Numbered from the stretch's first letter, positions 1 to 12,702 are shown. The stretch is 64,000 nucleotides of DNA from Collybia mongolica (GCA_013420905.1 JAAXNY010000004.1:806001-870000), one strand, 5' to 3'. Notes: a model not told the origin generated them from the sequence alone. Translations and numbers: made by a program.

Positions 1-1590
1 TCTTGGTAGAAACAGTGACCAACCATCCATATGTGAGATTCCTGTAGGCCCTGTCCAAGAATCGGTTCTTCTTCCTCCACTGAATACCACCATCAATGGA
101 AGAGGTGCAATAGGCATTTAAAGCGTTCCATTCATCACTATCCCCAGGTTCAGTGGCTGACAGGATATTGCACCAGATCGTTTCCGGTTTCCGGATGCCA
201 CTAATGACAGCAAATTTTCCGAATTCATCATGACCTTCAAACATCAAAACAGCCTCAGGATTATCGGAAAAACTTGTGAAGAAACTCTGCTGCTGCACAT
301 ATTGCTGCATATGTTGCGGTATATGTGGCGTTACATTATCACAACCAATGGGATTTATTTGGATAGATGAACAGTTGATGGGTAGATTGACTTGAATTTC
401 GAGATATTCGCCAGAGACGGGTTCCCGATCATTTGGTGTGGAGTAATTTTCTGCAATATAGATAGAAGACAGGTTGGCAGGAGGGCCTGCACTGGCCGAT
501 GTCTGTTCCAATGTCATGGTATCTGATCGGATGTATGTGCCGGATTGCAGGAAGTATGGTTGTGGTTGCGAGAGAGTGATCACGATAGGTTCAGACTTTC
601 CAGCGAAACGGCAATTCAGGAAAGCTAGAATCTCTTGTTCCCCACTTTGAGATTTTATTGCGATCGGCAACTCGATGTGTAGCCCACGATTGGTGATGGC
701 GTAAGGAAGCGTTTCGATATTGCCGGCATGAGTTGTTTGGTCAACATTTGAAGTTGGACCAGTAATGCTTTCAATGTTGCCCGAGTCGCGGAATTCGCTT
801 GGGGAGCGTGCCAATATTCCTCTATACTTCTCTGGGTGGAATATAGAGACATAATCCGCCTTCCAGGCAAATATAGAGTGATCCGTGGATTTCTTGATAA
901 TCTCGTATTGGAGTCGAATGAATGCCTTTTTACCCTCTCCGTAAAGGAGTGGCATATTGACGTCGAATATCCCCATCAAGCTATACGCAATGTCTTCTTC
1001 TCGCGTTGTCTTTCTCTTAGCCGCCCAGGACATCCTTACTGCAACCGGTACGTCGTTCAGAAAAGTGTCCCCCACGATGACCTCCGGGCTAATTCCTGTC
1101 ACAGAAGAGACATGTCCTGCAGAGAGGCTTTGGTACCGATATCAACCCAATCTTTCGCATAGAAGATGACTGTTGGCGGCGCAATGAGTTCTTGTAACGT
1201 CCAACCTCTGGTGAACCAGTGGCTCAACGCGAATAAAGAATGAGGATCGTCAGGATCCCCTTCGCTCACAACATCATATAGATAGGCATAGCAGATCCGT
1301 GCGTTCTTGTACCAAGCGTACATCGAGTTGATGGCTTCTGAGAGCTCGGCGCTGCTATCCTTGTTGATGCAACAAGTGTCGATCCAGATGTACTTGAGAC
1401 CATCCTGTCTGGCCGTGTTACAAGCGCTGGTGATCTTTGCATAGCCGTGCATCTTCCTGGCCTTATTAGGGTCAGCGAGATCTTGGAATAAGACCTCTTC
1501 CATCTCCCATACATGAGATAATATCGCATAGTCGGGAACGTTGCTTCGGAAATACGTCAAAGTTATGTTATTTGTATCCAAGAGGTGCAT
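1..1590 (-). pseudogene. HET-domain (heterokaryon incompatibility) protein, frameshifted, cut by the left window edge
   Basis: The start at 1590 opens with the usual HET N-terminus: AILSHVW at about residues 22-28, an IWIDTCCINKDS block, and RGWTLQELIAPP near residue 130. The second half of the domain (SWAAKRKTTREEDIAYSLMG, MPLLYGEG, DHSIFAW) follows in another frame and stays open to position 1. The two halves are out of register by one base at about 1110-1117, where the first frame stops at 1099-1101. The break lies inside conserved text and no GT/AG intron of plausible size bridges it, so it is a real one-base loss or a sequencing error. HET proteins trigger cell death after fusion of unlike hyphae. 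The carboxy half after residue ~330 is a family-variable region rich in Asn, Gln and Pro. I am sure of the family; whether the gene is dead is open. Confidence 0.85.
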
Positions 1591-4253
1591 GATCGGCCAA
1601 GTAAAGTGGTACGCGTCGCAAGAGGTGAAGCCTATGTCAAGTAGTTAGGTGGCACGATAAAGCGATATACTAAGGAATGAAAGGTTAAGGCAGTACCTAC
1701 AAACGAGGAGATTTTTGCTCCGGTATCGCAATCACTGAGAATGACTTAAAGGACTTTAAGGAAGACTGTCGTTGCGAGGATTGGTGCTGTCACGATGAAA
1801 TATCAATCAGATGACGCAGACGGTGATTGATCATACGGGAGTCAAATGACATGAGCTTGTAGCGTCAAGACACAGTGTACTTAACAAATTTCCTGTTAGA
1901 CAGCCCCTAAAATGTTGTCCATAGTGCCGACCCATTCAACTTATGCTCCTATACCATATAGCCCTCCAGAGCGGAACTTGACACCATCCTTCGAGAAACA
2001 CCTCGTAGGGGTGCACTGGCACGAAACATATCGGATTCTTGGCTCCTGGTCGAACCCACTCGGAGCCTGCGCCTGGTGCAATGATAAGAGGTCAAGGTTG
2101 GAGGGAGGAGAGGAATATAGTACAGCTTACATGTTGGAAGTCGGAGAAAATGGATCTCAACCGTCGTCACGCGATTGCAACTTTTTTCGTTCCGACTTGC
2201 ACCGCCACCTCTCTTTCCTCCCCAATGGACGCCGAGTACGGATATGGATGAACCATAGGCAATCATTGTGTCCTGACCATGGGCCTAAACTTAAAAGTCG
2301 TCTTAAATCCATGGATGTTTAAAACTGAGAAGTAATCAACCGTCCATTAACAGTCAATACTTGTGGCCAACGGAGGGAATAATCGAGCATTGTAAGTTCT
2401 TCTTGTGGACTCTTACCTCCGAGTCGTCGGTATAGTCTCTGTTACTGACACTTCGTTTTACTTAGACCACTCTCCAAAAAGTCGCGGCTCCGGCCTCACC
2501 ACATTATCTTCGATACATACACTTTGACTAGCCCCAGGCTGAGATAGCAAAAACATGGACAGAGCTCGCGAGGGTTCGCGACAAATGAAGAAATGGGTGG
2601 TCGGTATTTCATTCCTAAAAATCAGGCTCTGAACCCGGAAGCAGATTTGGCATCCGACTCACTTGACTCAAAGGAATTCCGTAATATCATTTCAATCGAA
2701 CGTGTTGTCATTTGGATTATCCATTGAAACGCTTTCGAGGGTAACTCTCCTACGTGGGTACTGCCATCACTGTGTTGGCACCCCGTTCCTGCAACTCGGA
2801 CTGGGGATATCAAAGATTGACGTAGGGTACTACAATAAAATCCGGGCACTCCACAGCCATGGTCGGTTGTCGTGACACGCCAGGATCCGCCCTACATACA
2901 CCACATTGATGAGTAACAGGTGTACCTAGAGACTGGGGGGATATACCTCAAAAACTATTCTGAGATCGCAAGGTGCGTCAAATACGTACACTGGTTGTGA
3001 AGTCTCGATTGACCTAACATTTTCGTCAATAGATGCCATTAATGATCCCGAGACGCTAAAACATACCCTCATTACGTTGTACTGAGCTCTGGTTTCTGTC
3101 GCTCCTAAAGGGTGGCTAGGGGTTTGGAACGACCGCCCATGTCCCGCGTCTCTGTGTTTCGCAAATGTGATTTTTGTTGTAGCAGACCGCTAGTAACATT
3201 ACCGATATAACCTGGTTCTTATAACCGGTTGTCGTGGCTGGAATAAATTGATCTAGTTTTTTAGAACTATTGCGGTGACAGGTAGGAGCTTGACAAAATG
3301 ATGAGCAATGGGAAAATATACTGACAAGGTTTTCATCGTAGTCGTATTCCAGTTTGCCAAGTGCCAATGTGTTGGTATAAAATTAGTGAGTCACCCGGGA
3401 AACGAATTATACGACGTACCTAGACTGAGTTTCAAGTCGGTGGGATGGAGGCTTTCGTCAATACTGGGCCTTATCATCTGGTGAAGGAGGAAGCTTCTCC
3501 CGGTGCAAAATTTCACCCGTGAGCTCTTTTGATTGAATTGCGAGCAAAATTCTGCTTAAAATAAGTTGAATGAGATGCGAAGGAAGAAGCGTTCGCTCTC
3601 ACCGTTTACAAAAGGCCGTCATGGTCGCAGGAAAATGTCCTTGTGTAATTTAACAGAAATTCGAGGCAGAACATTGGCGTCGTCGTTTCTTCGCATAGGG
3701 GTTGAAGAATAGGCCTTTCTGAAGCGGCGCTCACCACCTTGGCACATCTAGCATGCCAATTGTACATCCTGCTAGACGGTTCTCTGAGACGTGATGACTC
3801 GATCCCCAATCACCTTGGGTGTGACGCAATGGAGAAGCGACCCTCGGTGCCACAACTATCTTTGGGCAACCATTACTTTTTAGTGAGTGGCTCTACTTTG
3901 CGCGAGTGTGCCGTCCCTTCAGAGCCTCATTCACATTGAGCAGGACGTGTTGTCATAGGACACACGGTAGCAGTTTTATGCATAACTTGGCCAACTGTTT
4001 GCGCCCGACGCGCATACGGGGTCACGTTACTTTGGCCAAAGCGCTATTTAGTCCATTCACGCTTCATTCCCCACCTTGAACCATACCCACATCCTTACTA
4101 TCCATTTACCAAACATATTCCACTACCCTGCATTCTTATCTTCACCCAGTATATCTTGTCCATCTACACATCTACCATCCCATTCTACTTCATTCGCATT
4201 CTTGTTCCTATCCTCATCCTCATCCCCATCTCCCAACAATCTCAATCCCGATC
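1591..4253. other. 2.6 kb spacer without a supportable gene
   Basis: Only short unsupported open frames occur here (for example 1912-2322 plus and 3116-3367 minus). None shows a domain or a frame-keeping intron. CpG content looks normal. The last 190 bases before 4254 are C/T-rich with few G on the plus strand, as expected for a fungal 5' leader, and CTATTTA at about 4044 could serve as a TATA-like element. Confidence 0.5.
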
Positions 4254-6611
4254 ATGAACCAAGGTTCTTATAGCGGCCACTCCGGTAGTGACCAGTGGAA
4301 CAATTCGTTGCCTTCAGCTGGGACATTTCTCTGGCCAGACGACTGGACCGTGGCCATGCCGAGCGAAGACTTCATCATCTCCGCGTCGTCGACGGTTCCC
4401 CAGCCGACCTCAGCCAACATCCCAGCACCTCAAGGCCTTACAACTGGCCTCGCCGCACATTCCACCAGCACTGAAGAACCAAAGGCAATACGCACGCAGC
4501 TTAAGGAGAGGGTCGACGGTGCTAATTTACAAATTAGTCCAACGCGAGAGAGCTTCTCAGAAATACAGAACACCATTCCCTCAGTCGCTGTACCAGCTCC
4601 ACCCGCTCCACCCGACCAGGTTGTGGATGATGGTGGTGCCACCGCCAACGACGAGAACGCGCCCGCCGGCCCTGGTGCATCTGTGCCACTCCCCACATTA
4701 GTCTATGAAAACGCGCCAATTGTTGGTGGTGCCACCCAGCCCACCCAAAACTTCCAGCCAAATGCGACGGCCCTGCTCAACAGGCTATTGGACGCAAATG
4801 TCCAAGAGGTGCCACAGCCTGAGGCGCTTCGGCAATTTTCTGGCACACCCCTCCCAACCTTTAGTAATGACGATCTAGAAGCGATACTGAATTCCTGTCT
4901 CGCGAACACTAACGACATACTGGCCCAGGACACAGCTATCCCAGCCGCCCAAGAAACTCCCTACGATTCCGCGCCTTGCTTCACGGAATCGATCTCCAGG
5001 AAGCGCAAGCTGGATGAGATTGTTGAGGGCAATAATATGGAGTCCCACGGGGCTTTCGAGTTCTCGATTACTGCAGAGCCCTCGGAGGTGGGGGAACTCT
5101 CCGAATGTGTAGGGTTTGCTGGGGGTTCGGAATTTCCCGAGGAGGTAGTGTCCTTTAGGGATGGAGAGCCTTCTGGAGACACAGGGGTTTCTGGGTCCCT
5201 AGGGTCCCCGTTGAAAGCTGAGTCCCTTGGGAGAGTAGGACCCTCTGAGGTGGTTGGATCCTCCGGGACAGAGTCCTTTAGGAGTGCAGAACCCATTGAA
5301 GCGGCCGGGTCCTCAGGCAACGCAGAGGGTGTATGTACAGAACCTTCCGACGTGGTCGAGCACCCTGAGGTGGTCGAGCCCTCCGGGGACGCAGGGGCGT
5401 CTAAGGGTGCAGGAAACATGAGGGATTGGTACTGTAATTATTGTGAACTTGGGTGAGTACAATCTCCTTGATGCCAATGTGTTCATCCGGCTAATGGATT
5501 CCCCATTCGCAGCTTCACCAAGAAGAACAGTAGTTCACATTACAGGACCGCCAGATGTCGAGACAACCAGTTGAAATACGCCTTCATCCATGGCGCCGTC
5601 CCTAAATGGCACGCTACTAAGCTATGCGGTTACCACGGGAGCAAAGCTCGGCCCTTTAAAAGACCAGCCGGCGAGGAAAAGGAATGCGACGAGTGCGGCG
5701 AGGCATGTGAAGAGCGCAGAAAAATCTGGGAAAGCTACGTCGAGACATACCCCAAAAAGAAAGTTAGTAAGATCCTCGAGGAGCTTGCTGAACACCACGC
5801 GCCCTTGGCGAAAGTCGAGACCCTAGACTTTAGCAAATATGGCTCCGGTCTTGATCTCGTTGCTCACATGCTCCCTCCCATGGAACCTACCTCCATGCCC
5901 GGCCCACGTCCCAAGAAAGCCCGTCGCATCGCAAGGAAGCCCACGGCTGTTGACCCCCCAATGGGCACGCCGCAACTGCCACAGGGTCCCCCAGCCCCGA
6001 GGGCTCCTGCGCAACAGGTATGGTACGCTCCGTACACCCACGCTATGCCCGTTCCGTATGCCTCAGCTGCCGCAACAGGCATGAGCGCTTATGGGGTACC
6101 GCCAGGGACTCCGTACCCTGTCGACCCCCGGTCGTATGTGCTCGCAAACGCTTCGACCTGTTTCGGCTACTCCTGCTCTCCTGGAGTTCAGTCACAGAAC
6201 CAGGGTTCACGCGGCCCCGGTTCTGTTGAGGGCCCTAGCTCCCACACGTGGCCTGCCGTTCCCCCTACGAATGCGACACCGTACGGCATCCCCGGACACT
6301 ATCTGCAACACCCGCAACAGCCTGTTGTATATACTATGCCCATGGGCCAGATCAACCATTATTTCCACCCCATTCCCGCTACTCCCACCATGGGAAATGC
6401 TTACTACGGCGCGCACAATTATAATGCCACTGCGCCGATGATGGCCGTCCCGATCTTCCCTGCTAGGGGCCCCGCCATGGAAAATATCTACTACCATGCT
6501 GCCGCTGCGCCAATGATGAACGAACCCGCCTTCCCGCCGCTGATAACGACTCAACCGCGGCCCAGTAGAGGCACCCACGAACCAAGACATGATGGAGCCG
6601 GTGGTTTGTAG
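4254..6611 (+). CDS. Cys-containing, Ser/Pro-rich nuclear-type protein of unknown function (765 aa)
   Basis: There are two exons, 4254-5452 and 5513-6611, joined by a 60-nt GT-AG intron in phase 2. Residues 1-240 are Pro/Ala/Thr-rich. A basic RKRKLDE motif near residue 250 looks like a nuclear localisation signal. Residues 265-390 are an acidic stretch of loose repeats built on EPS, VVEPSG and GSSG units. The exon junction falls inside the only ordered-looking part: WYCNYC, then HYRTARC, then a basic patch, then CDECGEACEERR. This gives CxxC...HxxxxxC and CxxCxxxC spacings that could bind zinc. The last 250 residues are rich in Pro, Tyr, Ala and Met. I do not recognise the family; a transcription-related role is only a guess from the composition and the putative zinc ligands. 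Confidence 0.7.
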
Positions 6612-7155
6612 AATATACCACTCTACATCACCAGCACATCCTCCACTCTTTTTGTTTCTCATTATACAATATACATTATAAAATGTAGAACCGAAACCAC
6701 TCATTATCAGGTCCCTGTAGCGTTAATTATCTTCATGTAGTCTTGCTCCATGTTGTTTATGTAGTCATGTAGTTACCACGTGTTATGCCTCAATAAAAAT
6801 AGTTGTATTATGGATACCGAACTTGAATTTGGGGACCAAGTTCGGTTTCTAGCCTCTAACCCACTCCGAAATATCGTGGTGCTCCATATTAATTCTTAAA
6901 TTTCTCGTATATCCTACGAACCAAAGTAATGATCGCCTTTCCATGGTAAATTCTTCCTTAGTCGTGAAAAGGAACGCGTTGCCTTGCTTTCGGCCATCGA
7001 GTTATTATGGAGGTGAGCAACGTTCTAATAGTTAAACTCTGTGATTCTGAAAGCTGGTACTAGAAGTCAGCGTCGTATTCGCAGGGTGTCAGGACGGGGG
7101 ATGCAATCGCGAGTCATGCATATGTCCGGCGCGACTGGGATACGAATCAAGGCCA
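6612..7155. other. Convergent 3' spacer
   Basis: This lies between the convergent ends of the Cys-containing gene and the PIG-X gene. It is AT-rich downstream of 6612, with AATAAA at about 6790 that could act as a poly(A) signal. No coding signal was seen. Confidence 0.5.
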
Positions 7156-7869
7156 CTACTCCGCCTTGAGCCCAGTCGAACGGTTCATCCTCCGAGCAGT
7201 CGCCAAAGCGGCGCGCAGCAGATAAAAGAACGAGAATAGAATCGTGAACATCGTCCCAAACTCCACGAACCCAAGGTCCGCGGGGTTTCCCGTTGGAACG
7301 CGCACGGTGTCGAATGGGTGGGTACCGTTGTGCGATATGGCAGTGACTGAAGTGATTTCTGGGTTAAAGAGCGAAAGGACTTCGGCTGGGAGGTTGATTG
7401 GTTCTGGCGGGAGTTGGTTCAAGGATGCTAAGGATGCGTTATAAGAGTTGTTTGACTTTCGTGTATGAAGAGGCTCACTGTTAATGGGACATGCAAGGAA
7501 CCCCTTCGGCCATTTCATCTCCACCGAATGATGTCCTGACGCCTCCGCCGGGTCCCCATAACGCAGATGTAACGGCACTTTGACCTCGACCTTTTTCGCA
7601 CCCTCTGGAACGTCAATATCCAGGAATACCGACGAGCCCCCCTCATCTACCGCAGTGACAGGAAGCTCCAGATTCGAGGTGCCCCAGTGTTTGAATGTGT
7701 AGAACTCGTCATGGTGCGCGAGCTCATATGGGTCGACGAAGATGAGCGGTTGGAGCGAGAAATGGAGATGGATAGTGCAGAGTGGGTTGTGTTCGGGCAG
7801 GGATATTGTTGTTGTGGAAATTGGATGGAATCCATCTTTCGGAGAGATAGAGGAAACGAGAGTCGCCAT
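7156..7869 (-). CDS. PBN1: PIG-X / Pbn1-like subunit of GPI mannosyltransferase I
   Basis: Single open frame of 237 aa. The family signature is present at about residues 99-130: HLRYGDP followed by VEMKWPKGFLACP. One membrane segment near the C-terminus (GTMFTILFSFFYLL, about 203-225) is followed by a short basic tail, as in human PIG-X (about 250 aa; yeast Pbn1 is longer). In the known pathway this ER type I membrane protein stabilises PIG-M/Gpi14, which adds the first mannose to the GPI precursor. Within the frame, a 51-nt stretch (about 7433-7483) begins GTGAGC and ends CTTAG and would also splice in frame, removing residues NSEPLHTRK to NAS. It may be an intron whose length hides it. No obvious N-terminal signal peptide is seen, so the start could be incomplete. 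Confidence 0.78.
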   Translation of the reverse strand: MATLVSSISPKDGFHPISTTTISLPEHNPLCTIHLHFSLQPLIFVDPYELAHHDEFYTFKHWGTSNLELPVTAVDEGGSSVFLDIDVPEGAKKVEVKVPLHLRYGDPAEASGHHSVEMKWPKGFLACPINSEPLHTRKSNNSYNASLASLNQLPPEPINLPAEVLSLFNPEITSVTAISHNGTHPFDTVRVPTGNPADLGFVEFGTMFTILFSFFYLLRAALATARRMNRSTGLKAE

Positions 7870-8686
7870 CGCAGGTGGTGGGAGTGAGGGCTGAATTTAG
7901 ATGACAGCTGTCCTGTGGCTGTGTTGATTTTCCTGTTTACATTACTTCCAACCAGCACGCGAATCATTCGACCACCACCTTGCATCTTGTTTCAATGTAA
8001 TATTTAAGGTCAAGAAGGTTCCCTGAATTTAACGTATCTGAATTAACCGCCTTCAAGGCTCATCGTGGCCTGTCTACATTTGCACACGTTCCCTTGTCAT
8101 GGGATCTGGGCTCTGTCGCACTCAGGGCTGTCAAAATTTTCCATACCCTCGATCCCCAGGCGGAAAGGGATATCATAGAAGTTCACTCTCTGGGCTTTTT
8201 TATATATCCTGGACTTTGGCCGAGAAATTCTACTTCATGCCATTCTAGCCGTCAACAGTCATACAGGCATTGGGGCGTCTCCTCTGGAAAATTTGAGGAA
8301 AAAAGGCTATATGATGAGGTTCCATCTTCTGTAAATTTGATGCCCTGACAATTGGTATGGTGTTTGAGATAATTCCAGGACAATTGCACGCTCAAAGCCA
8401 ATCAGATATCAATATTTTATACTGATAATGGTATGTAGTCGCTATTGTCGAAAACCCATGGGGGGCACTGTATTTACTAGATTGTCCGCCCTAGAGTGTT
8501 AACATCTTTCGTTTTTGAAAGTCCAAATTCTGATGTTCATATCGCCCCAGACGACCGGCAAAAACGGCCCGCCATGACATGTTACCTCTCAAGAATCCAT
8601 GATCTCCCCTAGGAATACTGTCCACGACTGACGGCCTGGAAATGCCGGAAACATACAAAATCTGCGACTGCGGACCTGCTTGTGCC
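7870..8686. other. Spacer, no gene seen
   Basis: The 5' side of the PIG-X gene. Only an 84-codon unsupported open frame (8094-8348, plus) lies here. Confidence 0.4.
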
Positions 8687-9777
8687 TTATACCTTCTGCC
8701 CTGATATCTTCAAAACATAAGTAATGGTCCAGCCGTGGGTCAATACTCCGGATGCCCGATCAGCGATGTACTTCCCTTCCATGGCGACGATACCTCCGGC
8801 GTCGGAAAATCTTAGTTGACGGCTTTGATACGCCGTACCCCGCCTTACCTCGACCAGCCAGAACGATACAAACGTTTGTTGAGTAGCTTGTTTTCGGCTC
8901 ATGTGGACCACCAGATAGCGGATCATACGGCCACGGCGTCATTGATGCCGGTGGGGCTGAGAATTGTGATCTGAGTTTACATAGAGAAATGATGTGGTTG
9001 TGGGTCCTGCGACAGCTCGGAAATCGAATTGATACCAGTTGTCGAGTATACTTGAAATCTTTCTCATTCAAAATTTTAATGCGACACGGTGTATGTAGGA
9101 AAGATCAATGCAAACTCTCAAGCATAAAGAGGGCCTCCATAATGAGAGTTATTAGCAAGAACAGTCGAATGCCAACTGATCACGGGTTGTAGAAGTATTG
9201 TGCATATCACCATCGGTAAAGATGTGTTAGCATCGTAGTGCAACCCCATGATATTTTTCATCTTCGATGTTTCTATCGGTGTAAAAACACAAATCATCTC
9301 AGCTCGAAATGTGAATAAATAGTTTACCGTCCGATAGGATTCCCCAACGTCGGAGAAGGATGCGAACATTGATCTGCACTAGCGACTCGCATGTGGCGGA
9401 TGCCGTTGGTGCCGCCGGAAATGAAGTGTCCTTGGCGGATTGCGCGTGTTACAAACTTGGGCTCCACAAAGCTGTTGAGATATTTTTGAAAAGATTCATA
9501 TTTTCAAATGAAGAGGGGCTCGAATATACCTATGCGATTCATAGACATCCGCTGCTGCGGCGAGGATTGAATATAGTTGTGTGGGACGGGAAACAGAGGA
9601 TCTGTGAAAAAAATACAAAGATGATGTTGATTGAAACTCCGCTGTTACTTGGCGGAGAGAAATGGGTGAGACTGACAACAGCGCAGACGCTCGCTCATCA
9701 TCTCTCCTGGTTTTTGCCATCCCCCTCTTCCCCTCCACTGTCCTCTTCCCTCCGCCATCGTTGGACTCGCTGCTCAT
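8687..9777 (-). CDS. Candidate multi-exon gene or decayed gene, divergent from the GT2 gene
   Basis: Two or three stretches look coding. One possible path uses an ATG at about 9641, a 47-nt intron ending in a T-run plus CACAG (about 9542), an exon to about 9493, a 58-nt intron, and an exon 9436 to ~9327 that reads SFVEPKFVTRAIRQGHFISG in phase. A later stretch (8687 to ~9050) reads LRFSDAGG and THGWTITYVLKISG. A TGA near 8945 and uncertain joins between 8950 and 9330 prevent a complete model. I do not recognise the protein. It could be a real small gene, a pseudogene, or partly the 5' region of the neighbouring GT2 gene, whose start at 9856 lies close by on the other strand. Confidence 0.25.
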
Positions 9778-9855
9778 ATACAGCGAGTTCCTAGCTTCTG
9801 CCTTCGTCTCTGGCGTCGTATTCGCTCGTTACCGTGTTCCCTATAGTCCTCGCAG

Positions 9856-11700
9856 ATGCTATACTTGACATCTGATGATTTTCCGATATGTAAGTCTTTC
9901 AACGACACTCTATACGTGAATCCGTTTTAACGAGAGCGTTCAGTCGTCCCATTTGGCGTAATTGGGTGAGTTTGGGTATGATTAGGGGGCAGAGAGCCGT
10001 TGTTGACTTGCCTGGTGGTTTCCACCCAGCTTCTACCGATACTTATGGTTTCTAATCCGTCTCGTGGCGTCCTGGACATACCGCCCCGTGCCCCTGCCTG
10101 AAAACCCGACATACATCGCCTCCGAGGATGTAACAATCATTGTGCCCACCATAGATGCCGGTGAAGAGTTCAAGGAAGCCGCCAACAGCTGGCTCGTCGG
10201 CAAGCCCAAAGAGATTCTCATTATTACAGAAGAAAAAATGCTCGGCCCTCTCCAAGAGCTCGCCAATGCCGTCGACCCGGAGCGAATCCGCGTCCTGACG
10301 GTCCCTTTTGCAAACAAGCGCCTTCAGATGAGCCATGGCATCAAGAACACCACCACTGACATCATCGTCTTTGCAGATGACGATGCTATCTGGCCGCCGA
10401 CCATGTTGCCATACATGCTCGCCTGCTTCGAGGACCAGAAGGTGGGCGGCGTGGGCACGAGTCAACGTGTCCAGCCCGTGGGTGACCGCATGACGGTTTG
10501 GGAAGTGTTGGCCGCATTCCGGCTGACTATTCGTAACATCGAGATTTCCTCCTCTACCCACATCGACGGTGGTCTGCCATGTCTCTCAGGACGTACGGCT
10601 GCGTACCGTACCGTAATTCTGAAAGACCCTGAATTCCTTCACGGTTTCACACACGACTACTGGCTGGGGAAGTATCAACTCAACTCCGGTGATGACAAGT
10701 TCTTGACGCGGTGGATGGTTAGTCATGGATGGAGCACGTATGTGCAGGTTTGCAAGGAGGCCGAGCTGCTTAGTACAATGAAGCCCAACTGGAGATTCTT
10801 GAAGCAGGTGCTGAGGTGGACACGAAACACTTGGCGTTCGGATTTGAGGAGTCTGTTCATGGAGAGGCATATTTGGACAAGTCACCCTTATGTGGCTTAC
10901 ACGATGGTGAGCCTTTTAAGAGTCTCCTATTATCAACCTGAGCTGACTTTGTCTCCCTTCCCCACCCGTGACTCTAGGTGGATAAACTGTTCAACCCCCT
11001 CACATTGCTCGTGGGGCCCTGCCTTGTCTCATATCTCATGTACAAGAGTACAATTCCCGTCCTGGAAGGCGGATATCATCTGCCATGGTGGTACGTCATC
11101 CGTATGCCCGAAGTTCGCTCAGCAGATCTACTAATGCACCGTCCACAGGAACATTCTCCTGTCTTACTTTGTCTGGCTTTCAGCTACTAGAACAGCCAAA
11201 CTTCTTCCTCATCTCTGGTACCGCCCGCAGGACATCATTTACGTACCAGCGTTCATTCTGTTCGGCTACTATTTCGCCATCATGAAAATCTACGCCCTTT
11301 TCACATTACACGAGGTATGTGTCAATTACGATGTCTCTAGCTGCGGCAAAGCCGTCATTAATAACGGCCCTGCTTTGCTCAACAGACTGGTTGGGGAACT
11401 CGTGCCGGTATCGGCGATGCTTCAGCTGCCACTGCCGCGGCGGAAGCCGACAGCAGACGCATGGAAAATGAGAAAGCAAACAACCCGTACCGCCAGCCAC
11501 CACCACCGTCGTCGTACGGTGTGCCCGGTAATGAGCCCTTGTCGCCCTTCCGGGATCAATCGCCGTCGCCCTTTAGAGATTCGCCCACACCGACGACAGC
11601 GACGCCCATGTACTCGGCGCGCACCCCGCAGAGCGCTGGGGTGCGGCAGAGAGGAAATCACGAGGAATTGGTGGAGATGCAGGTTGGATATGCGAGATGA
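9856..11700 (+). CDS. GT2 family processive glycosyltransferase, CPS1/hyaluronan-synthase-like (508 aa)
   Basis: Six exons: 9856-9889, 9944-9965, 10030-10906, 10978-11090, 11149-11314, 11386-11700. The 34-nt first exon and 22-nt second exon splice in frame to give FPIFVPFG then FYRYLWFL, an N-terminal membrane segment. The cytosolic GT-A domain shows VTIIVPT, ADDDAIW (about residue 133), LSGRTAAYR, GDDKFLTRW (about 239) and the QxxRW-type motif QVLRWTRNTWR (about 278), the signature of processive beta-glycan synthases. Three hydrophobic C-terminal segments follow, then a hydrophilic Ser/Pro-rich tail with SPFRD repeats. In Cryptococcus the related Cps1 is needed for capsule/hyaluronan synthesis; here a cell-surface polysaccharide made from UDP-sugars is inferred. 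The real product is unknown from sequence. Confidence 0.9.
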
Positions 11701-12702
11701 GCGGTGTGTGCTGGGGTGGAGCTGGTGGGTACGTTGGGGTGTTATGAGGAGTTCAGTTGTCGAAATAGATTGGCCGCTTCCTCTCCTTATCTTGGTTGTC
11801 CACCGCGCCCTCCGTACCAGGACGCCCCTCGCGCGCGCTTGCTTTGTTTGGTGCCTTTGTCCGATTATCTTATTTCACTTGTCATGACGCATCATATCAT
11901 ACATATACCCCGCACCACCACCCGCACCTCACGCTGTCCTGTCCCGCCGCCTGCCCATGCTGGCTGGTGGCATTTCTATCTCAATGCATTGACTCTCCCC
12001 TAGTATTGGCATCTGCACAGACTCAATGAACTCAAGTTTTATCTGGACTCGCCTCGTAATATCTTTGGTCTTTTTTCTTCCAGTGTTTATATACCTTTTC
12101 TCCTCTTCCTAACCCTTACGCCCCCTCCCCTCCCCCTCCCTTGCACCCCACCTCCGCCCATTCTTTCGATTCCGGTATACTGCCTTTTCACTCTTTTGTT
12201 TTCGTCATATCGGAATTCACTTTTCTCTTACTTTAACGTTTTGACAATTTCCCTAAAAACCAGTACACGCCCCCTGCCCCTGCCCCCCTCTATCCTACTA
12301 GTATTGATCACGAAGTAATGCTAGCCTGGCGCTGTTCCCTCCCATTGTCCCTCTGTACTCCTGCCATTCGTGCTGCTCGTTTTCTATTGTCTTGATGAGG
12401 GTTCTGGAAGGGATGACCTGGATTGGGCAGCTTGTGTTATATAAATAACTCGGAATGCAATTATATAGAGCCCCTTTTATCGGTTTCTCTCTTTCCTTGG
12501 GGATGGCGAGAGCATCAGTGGATATGGGACTTGGAAACCTTGGGATGATGGATACATGTAGATGTGGGGCCCGGGCCTTGGGTTGTAGATGGTGTTCGTG
12601 TCCGTGTCCCTGTTGACATGGGTACTAGAGTTCTCAGCTCAGAATAGAATGTTGATGATGTCTTTCAGTCGTCACGTAGTGAGTTGTGATCTGTTGTGAT
12701 TA
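11701..12702. other. Spacer with a pyrimidine-rich tract
   Basis: This is 3' flank of the GT2 gene. From about 12060 to 12300 the plus strand is strongly C/T-rich (runs of CCCCTCCC). No gene is visible. Confidence 0.5.

Noticed and set aside
11282..11887. 201-codon plus frame overlapping the end of the GT2 gene
   Set aside because: It starts inside a true exon but reads through intron 5 into another frame; the spliced GT2 model explains the region better.
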